Below are positions 50,009 through 58,700 of a DNA stretch of 64,000 nt, piece after piece. The position numbers and the translations under genes were made by a program. Each line of letters opens with the position of its first letter. The stretch's first letter is position 1. The notes below the pieces were generated by a model. It ran no database searches and had not been told where the DNA came from. It worked only from the letters and a program-made list of their open reading frames with translations. The stretch is from CAZGDV01 sp964524995 (GTDB taxonomy: Bacteria > Chloroflexota > Dehalococcoidia > SZUA-161). The stretch is from contig CAZGDV010000002.1 in the NCBI GenBank assembly GCA_964524995.1, positions 1 through 64,000 of the forward strand, given 5' to 3'.

Positions 50009-50974
50009 CTAGGGTACTCTGTCGAGCGGGCTTATGCTCCTGACGATCTCGGCGTGCCCGTTACCGCCGACCTCGTTTCCACCCAACCACCCCGCAACGA
50101 CGGTGTTGCCCTCCCAGAACTGGTAGGCGACCTCGGGCATGAGCTCGAACATTCTGATCTCCTGCTCCGGATACCGGGCCCTGATCTCTAGGTCAACACC
50201 CTGCGTTCGTTCCTTCACCTGCCAGACGATGCCATACTCCCTACCGGTCGCGGGAGACACCCAGGATTCCACGCTCTGCATCGCCACATCGTGTGTATGA
50301 TACATCGAGCAATCCGGGAACATGATCATCAGGTCGCGTGACTCGATCGAGTCGTCGGGGTTCACGATCTGCCAGACAAGCAACTCGGTATCGTTGTCGA
50401 GCTGTACGGAGAACCAGTCCCAACCCCTTCGCCCGAGGTTGGCCATCCACTGGTGGTCCATCCACCCGGCCCCTTCGACATCGATCTGCCTGCCGCCTAT
50501 CTGAATCCACCCGCCGACCTCGAGCCTGGTCAGTGAGTAGTAATACGAAGTCCCCCCGCTCCACTGCACAAGGCCGTCGCCGCCGGCCAGCATGGGCGGC
50601 TTCTGCGACTCCATACTCAGATCGAGTCCTATGCCTTTCCCCTTCGCCTCCAGACGGTAGAGGGGCGTTTCCGAACCCGCCCGCCGCCAGCGGTCGCGGC
50701 CACCCCAGACGAGGTCCAGCGCCCCTTCGGCGAATCTTGGCGTCGAGCCAGCCACCTCGTGATGGAGCGTGCGCCCATCGATATCCGAGATGGCGATGAT
50801 CTTGAGGCCGGGGCTGAAGTAGGCCACCATCGCGCCATACTCGCCTCCGTCCGATCCGGTCAAGGCGGTGTTGAGATACCACCACTCGATCAGAGCGTTC
50901 GGATGCGCTCCCTCGTCCTCGGGAAAGTGGATACGAGGCGGGCCGCTGCTCGGTTGTTTCCTGCGCGCCGTCAA
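50009..50974 (-). CDS. AttH/CrtC-like lipocalin protein
   Basis: About 321 aa. The AttH/carotenoid 1,2-hydratase-like fold is marked by HPNALIEWWYLNTALTG at the N-terminus, GAGWMDHQWM and GWDWFSVQLDND. Known relatives include AttH and hydroxyneurosporene synthase; no carotenoid genes are present, so the substrate is unknown. The start is uncertain: TTG 50974 is in frame near the first conserved residues but lacks a ribosome site; GTG 51034 is another option. It is co-directional with the SDR gene upstream. Confidence 0.72.
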   Translation of the reverse strand: MTARRKQPSSGPPRIHFPEDEGAHPNALIEWWYLNTALTGSDGGEYGAMVAYFSPGLKIIAISDIDGRTLHHEVAGSTPRFAEGALDLVWGGRDRWRRAGSETPLYRLEAKGKGIGLDLSMESQKPPMLAGGDGLVQWSGGTSYYYSLTRLEVGGWIQIGGRQIDVEGAGWMDHQWMANLGRRGWDWFSVQLDNDTELLVWQIVNPDDSIESRDLMIMFPDCSMYHTHDVAMQSVESWVSPATGREYGIVWQVKERTQGVDLEIRARYPEQEIRMFELMPEVAYQFWEGNTVVAGWLGGNEVGGNGHAEIVRSISPLDRVP

Positions 50975-51132
50975 TTCGTGAGCGTTTCTCTGAGCAATGT
51001 GAGTTGCAGGCCAGCCGAAGCCAGCAAGCCACACTTTACGTAACAGGCATGGCGTTGTCAAGGAGGTGATTGGTATCTCGAAGTGCGCAGGTAGCTCAGG
51101 ACTGTCCGACGAGGCAAGCCCCCACACGCACG

Positions 51133-51936
51133 TCAGCTCAACAGGAACCCACCGTCCACTATGACCACGCTTCCCGTCATGTAATCCACAGCGGGGCTGG
51201 CCAGAAAGAGCACCACCTTCGCCACATCGTCGGGTTCTCCGAGCCGGCCCAGCGGCAAGCGCGCCATGAACTTCTCGTAAATTTCCCTTAGAGACTTGCC
51301 ACTGGCCTTGATCGCAGTCTGCTGGGCCGCGGCGCCTGCCGTCATGATGCCGCCGGGGGCAACAGCGTTCACGAGGATATTGTGTGGTGCTAGCTCCAAA
51401 GCCAATGCCTTCGTCAGCATTACGACCCCGGCCTTCGCCGTAACGTAGTGCGCGAGGTCTTCTCTGGGATGCAGGCCCTCCATGGAGGCGATGTTCACGA
51501 TCCTGCCCCCCCACCCGGACTCGGTCATCTTCCTAGCAGCGGCCTGGGAGTAGAACATCACGCTCTTGAGGTTCACATTCAGCACCCTGTCCCACATTTC
51601 CTCGGTAACATCGAAGACAGGTGCATGCGGAAACACGCCGGCGTTGTTCACCAGGACGTCAAGCCTACCGAACGCCTCTGTGGCCGCCTGCATCACATTC
51701 GCAGCGTCCGCAACGCTTGCAGCGTTGGCGACTACGGCGCGGCCGCTACCGCCATTCTGCTTGATCTGTTCTACGGTACGATCGGCTGCCTCTGAGTCGA
51801 TGTCAGTCACCACGACGCTCGCCCCAGCCTCGGCCAGACGGAATGCAATAGCCTGGCCTATACCTGCACCACCACCTGTCACGATTGCGCACTCATCAGT
51901 GAGGTCCAGGAGTTCGGCAACTCTCCTTCCCGACAT
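51133..51936 (-). CDS. Short-chain dehydrogenase/reductase (FabG-like)
   Basis: 267 aa classical SDR. Cofactor motif TGGGAGIG, NNAG (residues 97-100), catalytic Ser151, Tyr164 and Lys168 (HYVTAK). The second strand ends in TDID, suggesting NAD(H). The substrate is unknown; gluconate, 3-oxoacyl or hydroxysteroid-like substrates are all possible. AGGAGGTG precedes the ATG. Confidence 0.9.
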   Translation of the reverse strand: MSGRRVAELLDLTDECAIVTGGGAGIGQAIAFRLAEAGASVVVTDIDSEAADRTVEQIKQNGGSGRAVVANAASVADAANVMQAATEAFGRLDVLVNNAGVFPHAPVFDVTEEMWDRVLNVNLKSVMFYSQAAARKMTESGWGGRIVNIASMEGLHPREDLAHYVTAKAGVVMLTKALALELAPHNILVNAVAPGGIMTAGAAAQQTAIKASGKSLREIYEKFMARLPLGRLGEPDDVAKVVLFLASPAVDYMTGSVVIVDGGFLLS

Positions 51937-52188
51937 GGCACCTCCTACCGCAAACGGAGTCTATCGAAAGCGATAATGCCCGACAATTCCACCCGAAAGC
52001 CGAGTAATCGTGTGCAGCGCGGCTCCGGATGCTACGGCTGTCCCAATCGAAGTCTCTCAACATAAGATAGCACCAATGTCAAACGCTATCCTCAAAGGGT
52101 GAACCCGTTGACCGACCCAAGCCTCCTCCAGAAGCGGAGGGCGTTCCATGTTATGATAGTGACCAACGCCATTACCCAAGTACTCGAT
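51937..52188. other. Divergent promoter region, no gene
   Basis: 252 bp between the SDR (-) and the MFS exporter (+). A TATGAT hexamer lies at 52152-52157 but no good -35 pairs with it. No repeat-family unit was found here. Confidence 0.4.
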
Positions 52189-53805
52189 ATGACAGAAGAA
52201 CCCGCAAACGTAGCACTACCCCCCCAGCCCCCGGGCGTACGCTCCCTCCCCCGACGCCAGATCGCCATCACTATGGCGGGCGTGATGCTGGCGATGTTCC
52301 TCGCTTCGCTGGACCAAACGATTGTTGGGACGGCCCTGCCCCGCATTGTCGCGGACTTGGGCGGGTTCACGAAGTACACCTGGGTCGCCACGGCCTACAT
52401 AATCGCCTCGACGATCGCCGTGCCGATTACGGGGAAGCTCACCGACATGTACGGGCGCAAGTGGTTCTACGTCGGGGGCCTCTGCATCTTCACCGTGGGC
52501 TCGATCCTCTGCGGGATCAGCGACACCATGAACCAGATCATCGCCTTCCGGGGGCTGCAGGGTGTGGGTGCCGGCGTAATGATGGCCAACGCCTTCATCG
52601 TGGTGGGGGACCTCTTCCCCCCTTCGGAGCGCGGCAAGTACCAGGGTCTCGTCGCGGGCATCTTCGGCCTGTCGTCGGTGATCGGCCCAACGCTCGGGGG
52701 GTTCATTACCGACTCCCTGTCCTGGCATTGGGTCTTCTTCGTCAACATTCCACTGGGGCTGCTGATAATCGGTTTGTTCATCTTTTTCTTCCCCAACGTC
52801 CGGCCGCAGGGCGTGAAGCCAAAGATAGACTTCCTCGGCGTGGCCTTGATGGTACTCGCGGTGGTGCCCGCCATGCTGGCGCTCACTCTGGGCGGCGTGG
52901 ACTACCCATGGCTCTCCGCCCAGATAATCGGGATGTTCGCCTTCTCCGCTGTCATGGCCCTTCTGTTCGTTCTCGCGGAGCCACGCGCCGCCGAACCCAT
53001 AATGCCGATGTGGATATTCAAGAACCCCATAGTCGCCGTCTCACTCCTGGTCATATTCATAACCGGATTCGGCATGTTCGGTGCCATCATCTACATACCG
53101 CTCTTCTTCCAGGGCGTGCTCGGGATGTCGGCGACGGCAAGTGGCAGCTTTCTCACGCCTATGATGCTGGGGCTCGTAGCCGGAAGCGTCATCTCCGGCC
53201 AGATACTGTCGCGCGCCGGAGGTCACTACCGCCTCCAGGGCGTTTTCGGCCTGGCCATGATGGCCGCGGGCATGGGCCTGATGTCGACCATGACCGCGGA
53301 GACGAGCTACGCGACGGCGGTTGCCTACATCGTGCTGCTGGGGTTCGGCCTGGGTTGCACGATGCCGTTGTACGTCATAGCTGTACAGAATGCCGTCCCG
53401 TACAAGGTCATGGGGATCGCCACTTCCTCAACCGCCTTCTTCCGCCAGATAGGCGGCGCTTTGGGGCTGGCCATTCTCGGGTCGATCGTGACCAACAGAT
53501 TCCAGTCCGACTTCCTGTCGGGCCTGTCCCAGGCCGCAAAGGAGGCCACGCCGCCGCAGCTCCTGGACGAACTGGCGCAGAACCCTCAGGCGCTGATGAA
53601 CGTTGAAGCTCAGGACAACCTGCGGGCCTTCTTCGAGCAGTTCGGTCAACAGGGGGCCGCGCTGTTCGAACACATCATGGAGACCCTGAAGATAGCGCTC
53701 AGCTCAGCGATAGCCCAAGCGTTCCTGATCGGATTGTTCGTAGTGATCGCCGCATGGGTGGTCAACTGGTTCATCAAGGAGATACCTCTCCGCACGCAGC
53801 ACTGA
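52189..53805 (+). CDS. DHA2-family MFS exporter (14 TM, copy 1)
   Basis: 538 aa. EmrB/QacA-type drug:H+ antiporter: SLDQTIVGTALPRIVADLGG (motif D1 region), GKLTDMYGRKW (motif A), and motif C GLSSVIGPTLGGFITD. The start at 52189 (MTEEPANV) is preferred since the longer frame begins 90 nt upstream without a ribosome site, and the paralogue at 58701 has a similar-length N-terminus. It probably exports hydrophobic toxic compounds. An extra ~60-residue helical loop precedes the last membrane segment. Confidence 0.9.
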   Translation: MTEEPANVALPPQPPGVRSLPRRQIAITMAGVMLAMFLASLDQTIVGTALPRIVADLGGFTKYTWVATAYIIASTIAVPITGKLTDMYGRKWFYVGGLCIFTVGSILCGISDTMNQIIAFRGLQGVGAGVMMANAFIVVGDLFPPSERGKYQGLVAGIFGLSSVIGPTLGGFITDSLSWHWVFFVNIPLGLLIIGLFIFFFPNVRPQGVKPKIDFLGVALMVLAVVPAMLALTLGGVDYPWLSAQIIGMFAFSAVMALLFVLAEPRAAEPIMPMWIFKNPIVAVSLLVIFITGFGMFGAIIYIPLFFQGVLGMSATASGSFLTPMMLGLVAGSVISGQILSRAGGHYRLQGVFGLAMMAAGMGLMSTMTAETSYATAVAYIVLLGFGLGCTMPLYVIAVQNAVPYKVMGIATSSTAFFRQIGGALGLAILGSIVTNRFQSDFLSGLSQAAKEATPPQLLDELAQNPQALMNVEAQDNLRAFFEQFGQQGAALFEHIMETLKIALSSAIAQAFLIGLFVVIAAWVVNWFIKEIPLRTQH

Positions 53806-53808
53806 CGA

Positions 53809-53856
53809 ATGTCTGGCTGTCCAGGCGTCTCGCCATTCGACCGCTCAGCTGTCGAA
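53809..53856. repeat. 8-bp-phased degenerate repeat array, locus J
   Basis: atgtctgg, ctgtccag, gcgtctcg, ccattcga, ccgctcag, ctgtcgaa. It lies between two convergent genes. The TCA of unit ccgctcag is the stop codon (TGA on the minus strand) of the DUF169 gene, so the array overlaps its last four codons. Confidence 0.8.
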
Positions 53857-54534
53857 CCCTACTTTGGCCGTGCCCGCGCTGCACTTGTCGATGCTCCAGA
53901 TCAGCCCCGGCATCAGGTGGTAGGGAACCGTGACATACAGCTCGTCTACGCCATAGCCCCGTGCCCTTCGATCCGTGTAGTCCATCAGGCTGACGTTCAG
54001 CTCGCCGGTCATCACCGGGTAGGCAATCACCATATGGCAGGTGGAGCCCGCCATCTCGACCTTCGGAGGGATGCCGCTGGGGTACATCGCCAGCCACAAC
54101 AGGCGGCACGCCTGCTCCGGGTTGCACAGGAACACGACGAGGTCGGGCGCCCACTCCGACTTCTCAAGAGGGGAGAGTATGACGTTCTCGGCGAGGCCTT
54201 CGGGAGCCGCCGTCGTCAAATGGAAGGTGCGCCCCGCCGTGGCCAGCGTACAGAACAGCTTCTCGCCGTCGACCAGGAACCGCTTCAACCCTTCCATGAG
54301 TTTCCCGCTGGGCCGGGGCCCCAGCCCGAGATGCCAGACACCGCCGGGGCAGGAGCACGACTCCCTGGTGAGGTTGATCACCTTGCCGGAGCGAGCCTCG
54401 ATAAGTGCTCTGCACACCGGGCGTTTCCCCTCGTCTGCACCTTCGACCGGGGTCATCGAGTAGGTGACGGCGATCGGGCTGCCCTCCAACTCGAGCAATT
54501 CCTTCAACGTCTCCGAGTACTCCTTCCAGATCAT
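53845..54534 (-). CDS. DUF169 family protein
   Basis: 229 aa. Typical DUF169 features: N-terminal LEGSPIAVTYSMTP, a cysteine-containing block (CRALIEARSG, CSCPGGVWHLGL) and the C-terminal hydrophobic strands ending YVTVPYHLMPGLI. DUF169 proteins are frequent in anaerobes and archaea and have no assigned function; the Cys residues may bind metal. AAGGAGG with 7 nt spacing precedes the ATG. Its last codons derive from repeat locus J. Confidence 0.85.
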   Translation of the reverse strand: MIWKEYSETLKELLELEGSPIAVTYSMTPVEGADEGKRPVCRALIEARSGKVINLTRESCSCPGGVWHLGLGPRPSGKLMEGLKRFLVDGEKLFCTLATAGRTFHLTTAAPEGLAENVILSPLEKSEWAPDLVVFLCNPEQACRLLWLAMYPSGIPPKVEMAGSTCHMVIAYPVMTGELNVSLMDYTDRRARGYGVDELYVTVPYHLMPGLIWSIDKCSAGTAKVGFDS

Positions 54535-54577
54535 GGCGAGTCCTCCTTGGTTGTGCTGATCATATCAACATCGGGCG

Positions 54578-55237
54578 CTATGGCTGAATCAAGAACACCT
54601 CACGCCCCGTGAGGAACCTCTCCAATAACGCCTTGGAGAGCAACGGACGTTTCTGCTGTTTCGAGAACACTGTAGTCTGGCTGCGGTACTCCGCCATGGC
54701 TTGCCTCTTCAGCGAGAGCACCTCCCTGATGTCCACTATCAGCTCATCCTGTTCTGCATCGCCCTCTCGGGCGTCACCGCCCCATACCACGTATGTGTAT
54801 CTGGCGGGATGCTGGACGAGGCCACATAGAGCCTTCTCAATGACGTCGTGGGCAGCCGCGTGAGTCCGGTGCGACTCGGTCGAGTCCGGGTAGTAGACCT
54901 CGTCCGGGGTCATGTCCCGCAGCAGCCGTCCGACCCTCTCCACCACGACCGCGTTGTCCGATCTCAGCTCCGCGCTGCCGATGTCCAGGAAGAGCAGATT
55001 CTCGCTGGGCACCCCCAGTATGCCGGTGGCCCGTATCGCCTCTTTCTTCCTGATCCTCGCGAGTTCGCCGGGCGTCGGGTCCGAGGCTATGCCCAGCGCA
55101 TGCAAGTGCGAGTTCCTGCCATCGGTCATGAAAACGATGTTGACCTCTTCGCCGCGTCGTGCCTTCAGCGCGATCGTGCCGCCGCACGCCAGTGTCTCGT
55201 CGTCAGGGTGAGGGGCAAAGACCACGGCTATCGTCAC
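54578..55237 (-). CDS. PIG-L/LmbE-family deacetylase
   Basis: 219 aa, GTG start at 55237 (7 nt after the previous stop), which places the zinc motif APHPDDE at residues 8-14, as usual in the family. A later SHRTHAAAHD provides the third ligand. It likely deacetylates an N-acetyl sugar or a thiol-glycoside intermediate (as in MshB/BshB); the exact substrate cannot be assigned. Confidence 0.87.
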   Translation of the reverse strand: MTIAVVFAPHPDDETLACGGTIALKARRGEEVNIVFMTDGRNSHLHALGIASDPTPGELARIRKKEAIRATGILGVPSENLLFLDIGSAELRSDNAVVVERVGRLLRDMTPDEVYYPDSTESHRTHAAAHDVIEKALCGLVQHPARYTYVVWGGDAREGDAEQDELIVDIREVLSLKRQAMAEYRSQTTVFSKQQKRPLLSKALLERFLTGREVFLIQP

Positions 55238-55244
55238 GAAGACC

Positions 55245-57170
55245 TCAGTCCTTCCGATCCCCCTCTGAGTCGCCCTTGTCGCTGTCGCCCGGCGATTCGC
55301 CCTCCGGGTCACGGCCTCGTGCCCGCATGGGGTGCCAAAGCCCCAACCTTCGCGCGAGCGCCGTCAGCCCGCCCTGCGCCGTCTTCGATAGGCCATCCGT
55401 CCCTGAGGATACCTCCCGGCCCAGCAGTACACGACTGAACGTTCTCTCCATCTCGAGGTGAATCTCTCTGATAGACCTGACCATGAGATACAGGACGACA
55501 GCTGCAACCAGAACCGGCACGATCATGGCATAGGACCCCACAGAGAACAGGCGTACGAACAGCGGCACAAACCACATAGCCACGAAGACCGTCAGCACGA
55601 TCAGCACACTGTCCCTGAGCACCACGCGAAGGGCATCCCGGCTCCACCACTTCGCCGACTTGCGTTTCCTGATCACGTACAGGACAGCCTCGTCAGCCAG
55701 CGACTGAAGGCTGCGCCACATCACGACAAAAGATGGTACGCAAAGGACCAGCACCGCTATGCTGAAGAACAGCGCCAGGATGTCCGTGCGCGCAGTGAAC
55801 GGCAGATCGATGTCCTCAATGAACTTGAGTGAGAAGGTACCGACGCCTATGATGACCATCACGATGACGAGGTTCAGGACTATCATTCGAGCGGAGTGTT
55901 TGACCCGACGGGCTACCGGGCTGTCATAGGCGAAGACTGCCCGCAGGGCTTGAAGCCAGTCGCCCACTCGCAACGTGTACTCCCTGAGGATCGAGGGCGA
56001 CCTGCGTTCCAGCAGGCTGGCTGTCCAATCGGTGGAGCGCGAGATATACGGGGAAGCAAGAGATGTGAGTGCCGTCACAAGTGCAATGACAGGATACAAG
56101 GGTGCCGTGACCACACCGCGGTCCAGACCCAGCTTGGCGATCGCCAACGAGAATTCACCCATCTGCGGCATCCCCATCCCGACCTCGAGGGCGGTCCTCC
56201 CATCATGACCCGAGACGAAAGTAGCGGTTGTGTTGCCCAGCATCTTGCCCACCATGAAAGCCAAGGCTACTATGACGGCCGGGACAATGAAACTCCCTAT
56301 CTGCGTGATATCGATCAGCATGCCTATGGCCACGAAGAATATGGCCGCGAACATATCGCGTATGGGCACAACCAGGTTCTCCACTTCCTCGGAATGCTCG
56401 GTATCCCCGATAAGGGCGCCCATGAGGAATGCACCTGCAGCTACGGACAGCCCGAGGTACTTGCCGATCAGAGCCATGGCAAAGCAGAGAGCCAGAGCGG
56501 TAATCAGCAACGCCTCCTTGGACCCGAACTGGTGTGTGAACCTGACGACCCTCGGCACCACTATAGCGCCCAGCACGAGAGACGCAGCCACGAATACTAC
56601 CAGCTTCAGAATCACAGACCCCACATCACCGACGCCTGCGGTATCTGAGCCTGCCACCCCCGAAAGCACAGTGATGATTATGACCGCAGCGAAGTCCTCG
56701 ACCACCAGGATGCCGACTATGATTCTCGAAGACAGGCGCTCGAGCTTGCCGGAGTCCCTCAGTATCTTGACGATAATCGCCGAGCTGCTGATGTGAAGCG
56801 CTGCGCCCAGGAATATGGAGTCCATCGTTGGCCAGCCGAGCAGCCGCCCCAACCAGTACCCCAGATACACCATCGTAGCTATCTCGATGACGCCGATGAG
56901 CAGGACTGCCACTCCCACCTGTCGTATCTTGCTCCAGCTGAACTCCAGTCCAAGGCCGAAGAGAAGCAGGACCAGCCCGAGATCGGCAAGGAGGCTTATT
57001 GTGTGAAGGTCCGTAACCGGGGGCGAGGGCAGAACGTAGGGGCCGATGAGAAGCCCGGCGAGCAGGTAGCCGAGTACCGGAGGCTGTCGTAGCTTTCGAA
57101 AAAGCAGTGTGATGACGCCCGCCGTGACCATGATGACGGCGATATCTTTAATCAGGGTGACTTCTTCCAT
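55245..57170 (-). CDS. Kef/CPA2-type cation:proton antiporter
   Basis: 641 aa. About twelve membrane helices in the first 400 residues with CPA2 signatures LFGLGLEFSW, ALHISSSAIIVK and GAFLMGALIGDTEHSEEVE. The C-terminal part is not the usual TrkA_N domain but has additional hydrophobic segments (about 430-455, 470-490, 525-570) and an acidic tail (PEGESPGDSDKGDSEGDRKD). It probably extrudes Na+ or K+ in exchange for protons. Confidence 0.88.
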   Translation of the reverse strand: MEEVTLIKDIAVIMVTAGVITLLFRKLRQPPVLGYLLAGLLIGPYVLPSPPVTDLHTISLLADLGLVLLLFGLGLEFSWSKIRQVGVAVLLIGVIEIATMVYLGYWLGRLLGWPTMDSIFLGAALHISSSAIIVKILRDSGKLERLSSRIIVGILVVEDFAAVIIITVLSGVAGSDTAGVGDVGSVILKLVVFVAASLVLGAIVVPRVVRFTHQFGSKEALLITALALCFAMALIGKYLGLSVAAGAFLMGALIGDTEHSEEVENLVVPIRDMFAAIFFVAIGMLIDITQIGSFIVPAVIVALAFMVGKMLGNTTATFVSGHDGRTALEVGMGMPQMGEFSLAIAKLGLDRGVVTAPLYPVIALVTALTSLASPYISRSTDWTASLLERRSPSILREYTLRVGDWLQALRAVFAYDSPVARRVKHSARMIVLNLVIVMVIIGVGTFSLKFIEDIDLPFTARTDILALFFSIAVLVLCVPSFVVMWRSLQSLADEAVLYVIRKRKSAKWWSRDALRVVLRDSVLIVLTVFVAMWFVPLFVRLFSVGSYAMIVPVLVAAVVLYLMVRSIREIHLEMERTFSRVLLGREVSSGTDGLSKTAQGGLTALARRLGLWHPMRARGRDPEGESPGDSDKGDSEGDRKD

Positions 57171-57245
57171 CCGCTACCGTCCAAGCCAGTCACGACTACC
57201 CACCCCGGCATTCCGATCTCACCATGTTCCCAATCCAGGACGCTA

Positions 57246-58196
57246 TCAACTCGACGTCGCAGGGGTTAGCTTGAAACCACCGATGCCTTGTGCCGTGAGG
57301 ATGTGCTCAGCCTCGCTGATGATGCAGTCGATAAGCTCCCCCGCTGCTGGAATCCTGTCGATGAGTCCGATAGACAGCGATATGGTAGACAGCCCGCACT
57401 CCTCAGGTATCGCCGCGCGCTCCGCCTTCCCCGCCGCCCGCACGATAGCCTCCGTGCTGTCCGCCTCCACCATCGCCCGCAGCTCCTGCACCGTTGGGGT
57501 TGACAATATCGGGTCGCGCCAGGCCGGGTCGTAGGGATCAGCATCCACGAGGACCTGCTTGCGCCTTTCGGCGAGGGGACATTCCTTGACCGCGCAGAAT
57601 GCCGAGCCGAGCTGGACGGCCTCAGCACCGAGCGCCAGCATTGCCAGGAAGGTCCTGGCATCGCCGATCCCCCCGGCGGCGATCACGGGAACGCTCACCT
57701 GCCGTACCGCCATCGCCACGCTAACCAGCGTGGTGAGCATGGCCGGGGACTTCAGCCCCGCCCCTTCCAGCCCCATGATGCAGACAGCATCGGCCCCGTC
57801 CCGCTCGGCCGCAACCGCGTGTCTGACCGTATGCACCTTGTGAATCCAGGTCAGTCCCTCCGCTTTGACCTTGGTCCCGTGATGGCCGGCTCTGTAGCCA
57901 GCGGTCTCGATGACCGGTATTCCTTCCTCGATAGCCACGTCCCGCATCGCATCGAGAGAGGGGTCATGAGCCGGGCTCAGATTCACAGCGAGAGGCCTGT
58001 CGGTCAGGGCCCTGGCCTTGCGTATCTCCTGGCGGAGCTTGTCCCCACTGCCCAACGTGAGGGCGGTGATCGTACCGAGTCCTCCGGCCTCGGAGACCGC
58101 GGCCGCCAGCTCCGCCCTCCCTATGACCGCTAGCGCACCCTGCATAATTGGATAGCGCGTGCCGACCATCTCCGTGAATCTCGTTCTCCATTCCAT
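57246..58196 (-). CDS. Nitronate monooxygenase-like flavoprotein
   Basis: 316 aa TIM barrel of the NMO/2-nitropropane dioxygenase/FabK family: PIMQGALAVIG, GADAVCIMGLEGAG, VPVIAAGGIGDARTFLAMLALGAEAVQLGSAF (FMN phosphate binding). No FabK-specific context is evident, so nitronate or enoyl reduction remain open. GAGGTGA precedes the ATG. Confidence 0.87.
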   Translation of the reverse strand: MEWRTRFTEMVGTRYPIMQGALAVIGRAELAAAVSEAGGLGTITALTLGSGDKLRQEIRKARALTDRPLAVNLSPAHDPSLDAMRDVAIEEGIPVIETAGYRAGHHGTKVKAEGLTWIHKVHTVRHAVAAERDGADAVCIMGLEGAGLKSPAMLTTLVSVAMAVRQVSVPVIAAGGIGDARTFLAMLALGAEAVQLGSAFCAVKECPLAERRKQVLVDADPYDPAWRDPILSTPTVQELRAMVEADSTEAIVRAAGKAERAAIPEECGLSTISLSIGLIDRIPAAGELIDCIISEAEHILTAQGIGGFKLTPATSS

Positions 58197-58300
58197 GCCT
58201 TCACCTCATGCGCCGTACAATGTCCCGACTGGTCCACAGCCATTGCCACGAGTATACCAGAGCCGCAGGCAGATTACTTACCTCACGTTGGGAGAGTAGT

Positions 58301-58323
58301 AGGGGTCAGGTGACCTGACCCCT
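58301..58323. repeat. 23-bp palindrome
   Basis: AGGGGTCAGGT (58301-58311), a single central G, then the exact complement. It lies 105 bp upstream of the minus-strand flavoprotein start and just before a degenerate repeat region. It resembles REP-type or operator palindromes; no partner protein is identified. Confidence 0.55.
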
Positions 58324-58373
58324 AACGAGCCATGTCGGGGGCTTCGCGCCAGCTACCCCGAGTCCACATCGCG

Positions 58374-58640
58374 GGTGGGCACCACCCAACGCCCGATGGC
58401 AGAGTCCCTGCAATCACGCACCGGACAAGGCGAACGTTGTTCTTTCCCACCCTCCCTCCCACATACGTCTTCGGGGGCTCCGCCCCCGAGGCCCCCGACC
58501 CCACATCCGGCAACCACCCACAACTCCGCGAGTTCACACGCCAACGCATGCATATCTTGGGGGTAGAAGGGGGGAAGCGAGGGCTCGGGTGCGCAGCGCC
58601 TGTGGGCGGGTGGGTGGGCACCACCAACGCCCGATGGCAA
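58374..58640. repeat. Direct repeats bracketing a GC-rich hairpin region
   Basis: GTGGGCACCACCCAACGCCC at 58375-58394, continuing with GATGGCAG to 58402, recurs as a near copy at about 58613-58640. Between them are a hairpin TCGGGGGC/GCCCCCGA (58471-58478/58482-58489) and AACGTTGTTCTTTCCCACCC (58433-58452). Fragments of the same motifs occur at 40820-40853. The upstream open frame here is low-complexity and is not considered coding. Confidence 0.5.
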
Positions 58641-58700
58641 TACCTACACTTGGGATCGCCGCAGCTTGAGAGACACGCCCCTGTGTTATCATGTGACGCG

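Noticed and set aside
57180..57245. Possible further 8-bp-phased array between the Kef and nitronate monooxygenase genes
   Set aside because: A few units fit (gcattccg, aatccagg), but too few carry the YYRG core to separate them from chance.
58332..58700. N-terminal extension of the second MFS exporter
   Set aside because: It runs through direct repeats and a hairpin, contains no membrane-protein features, and is absent from the paralogue.
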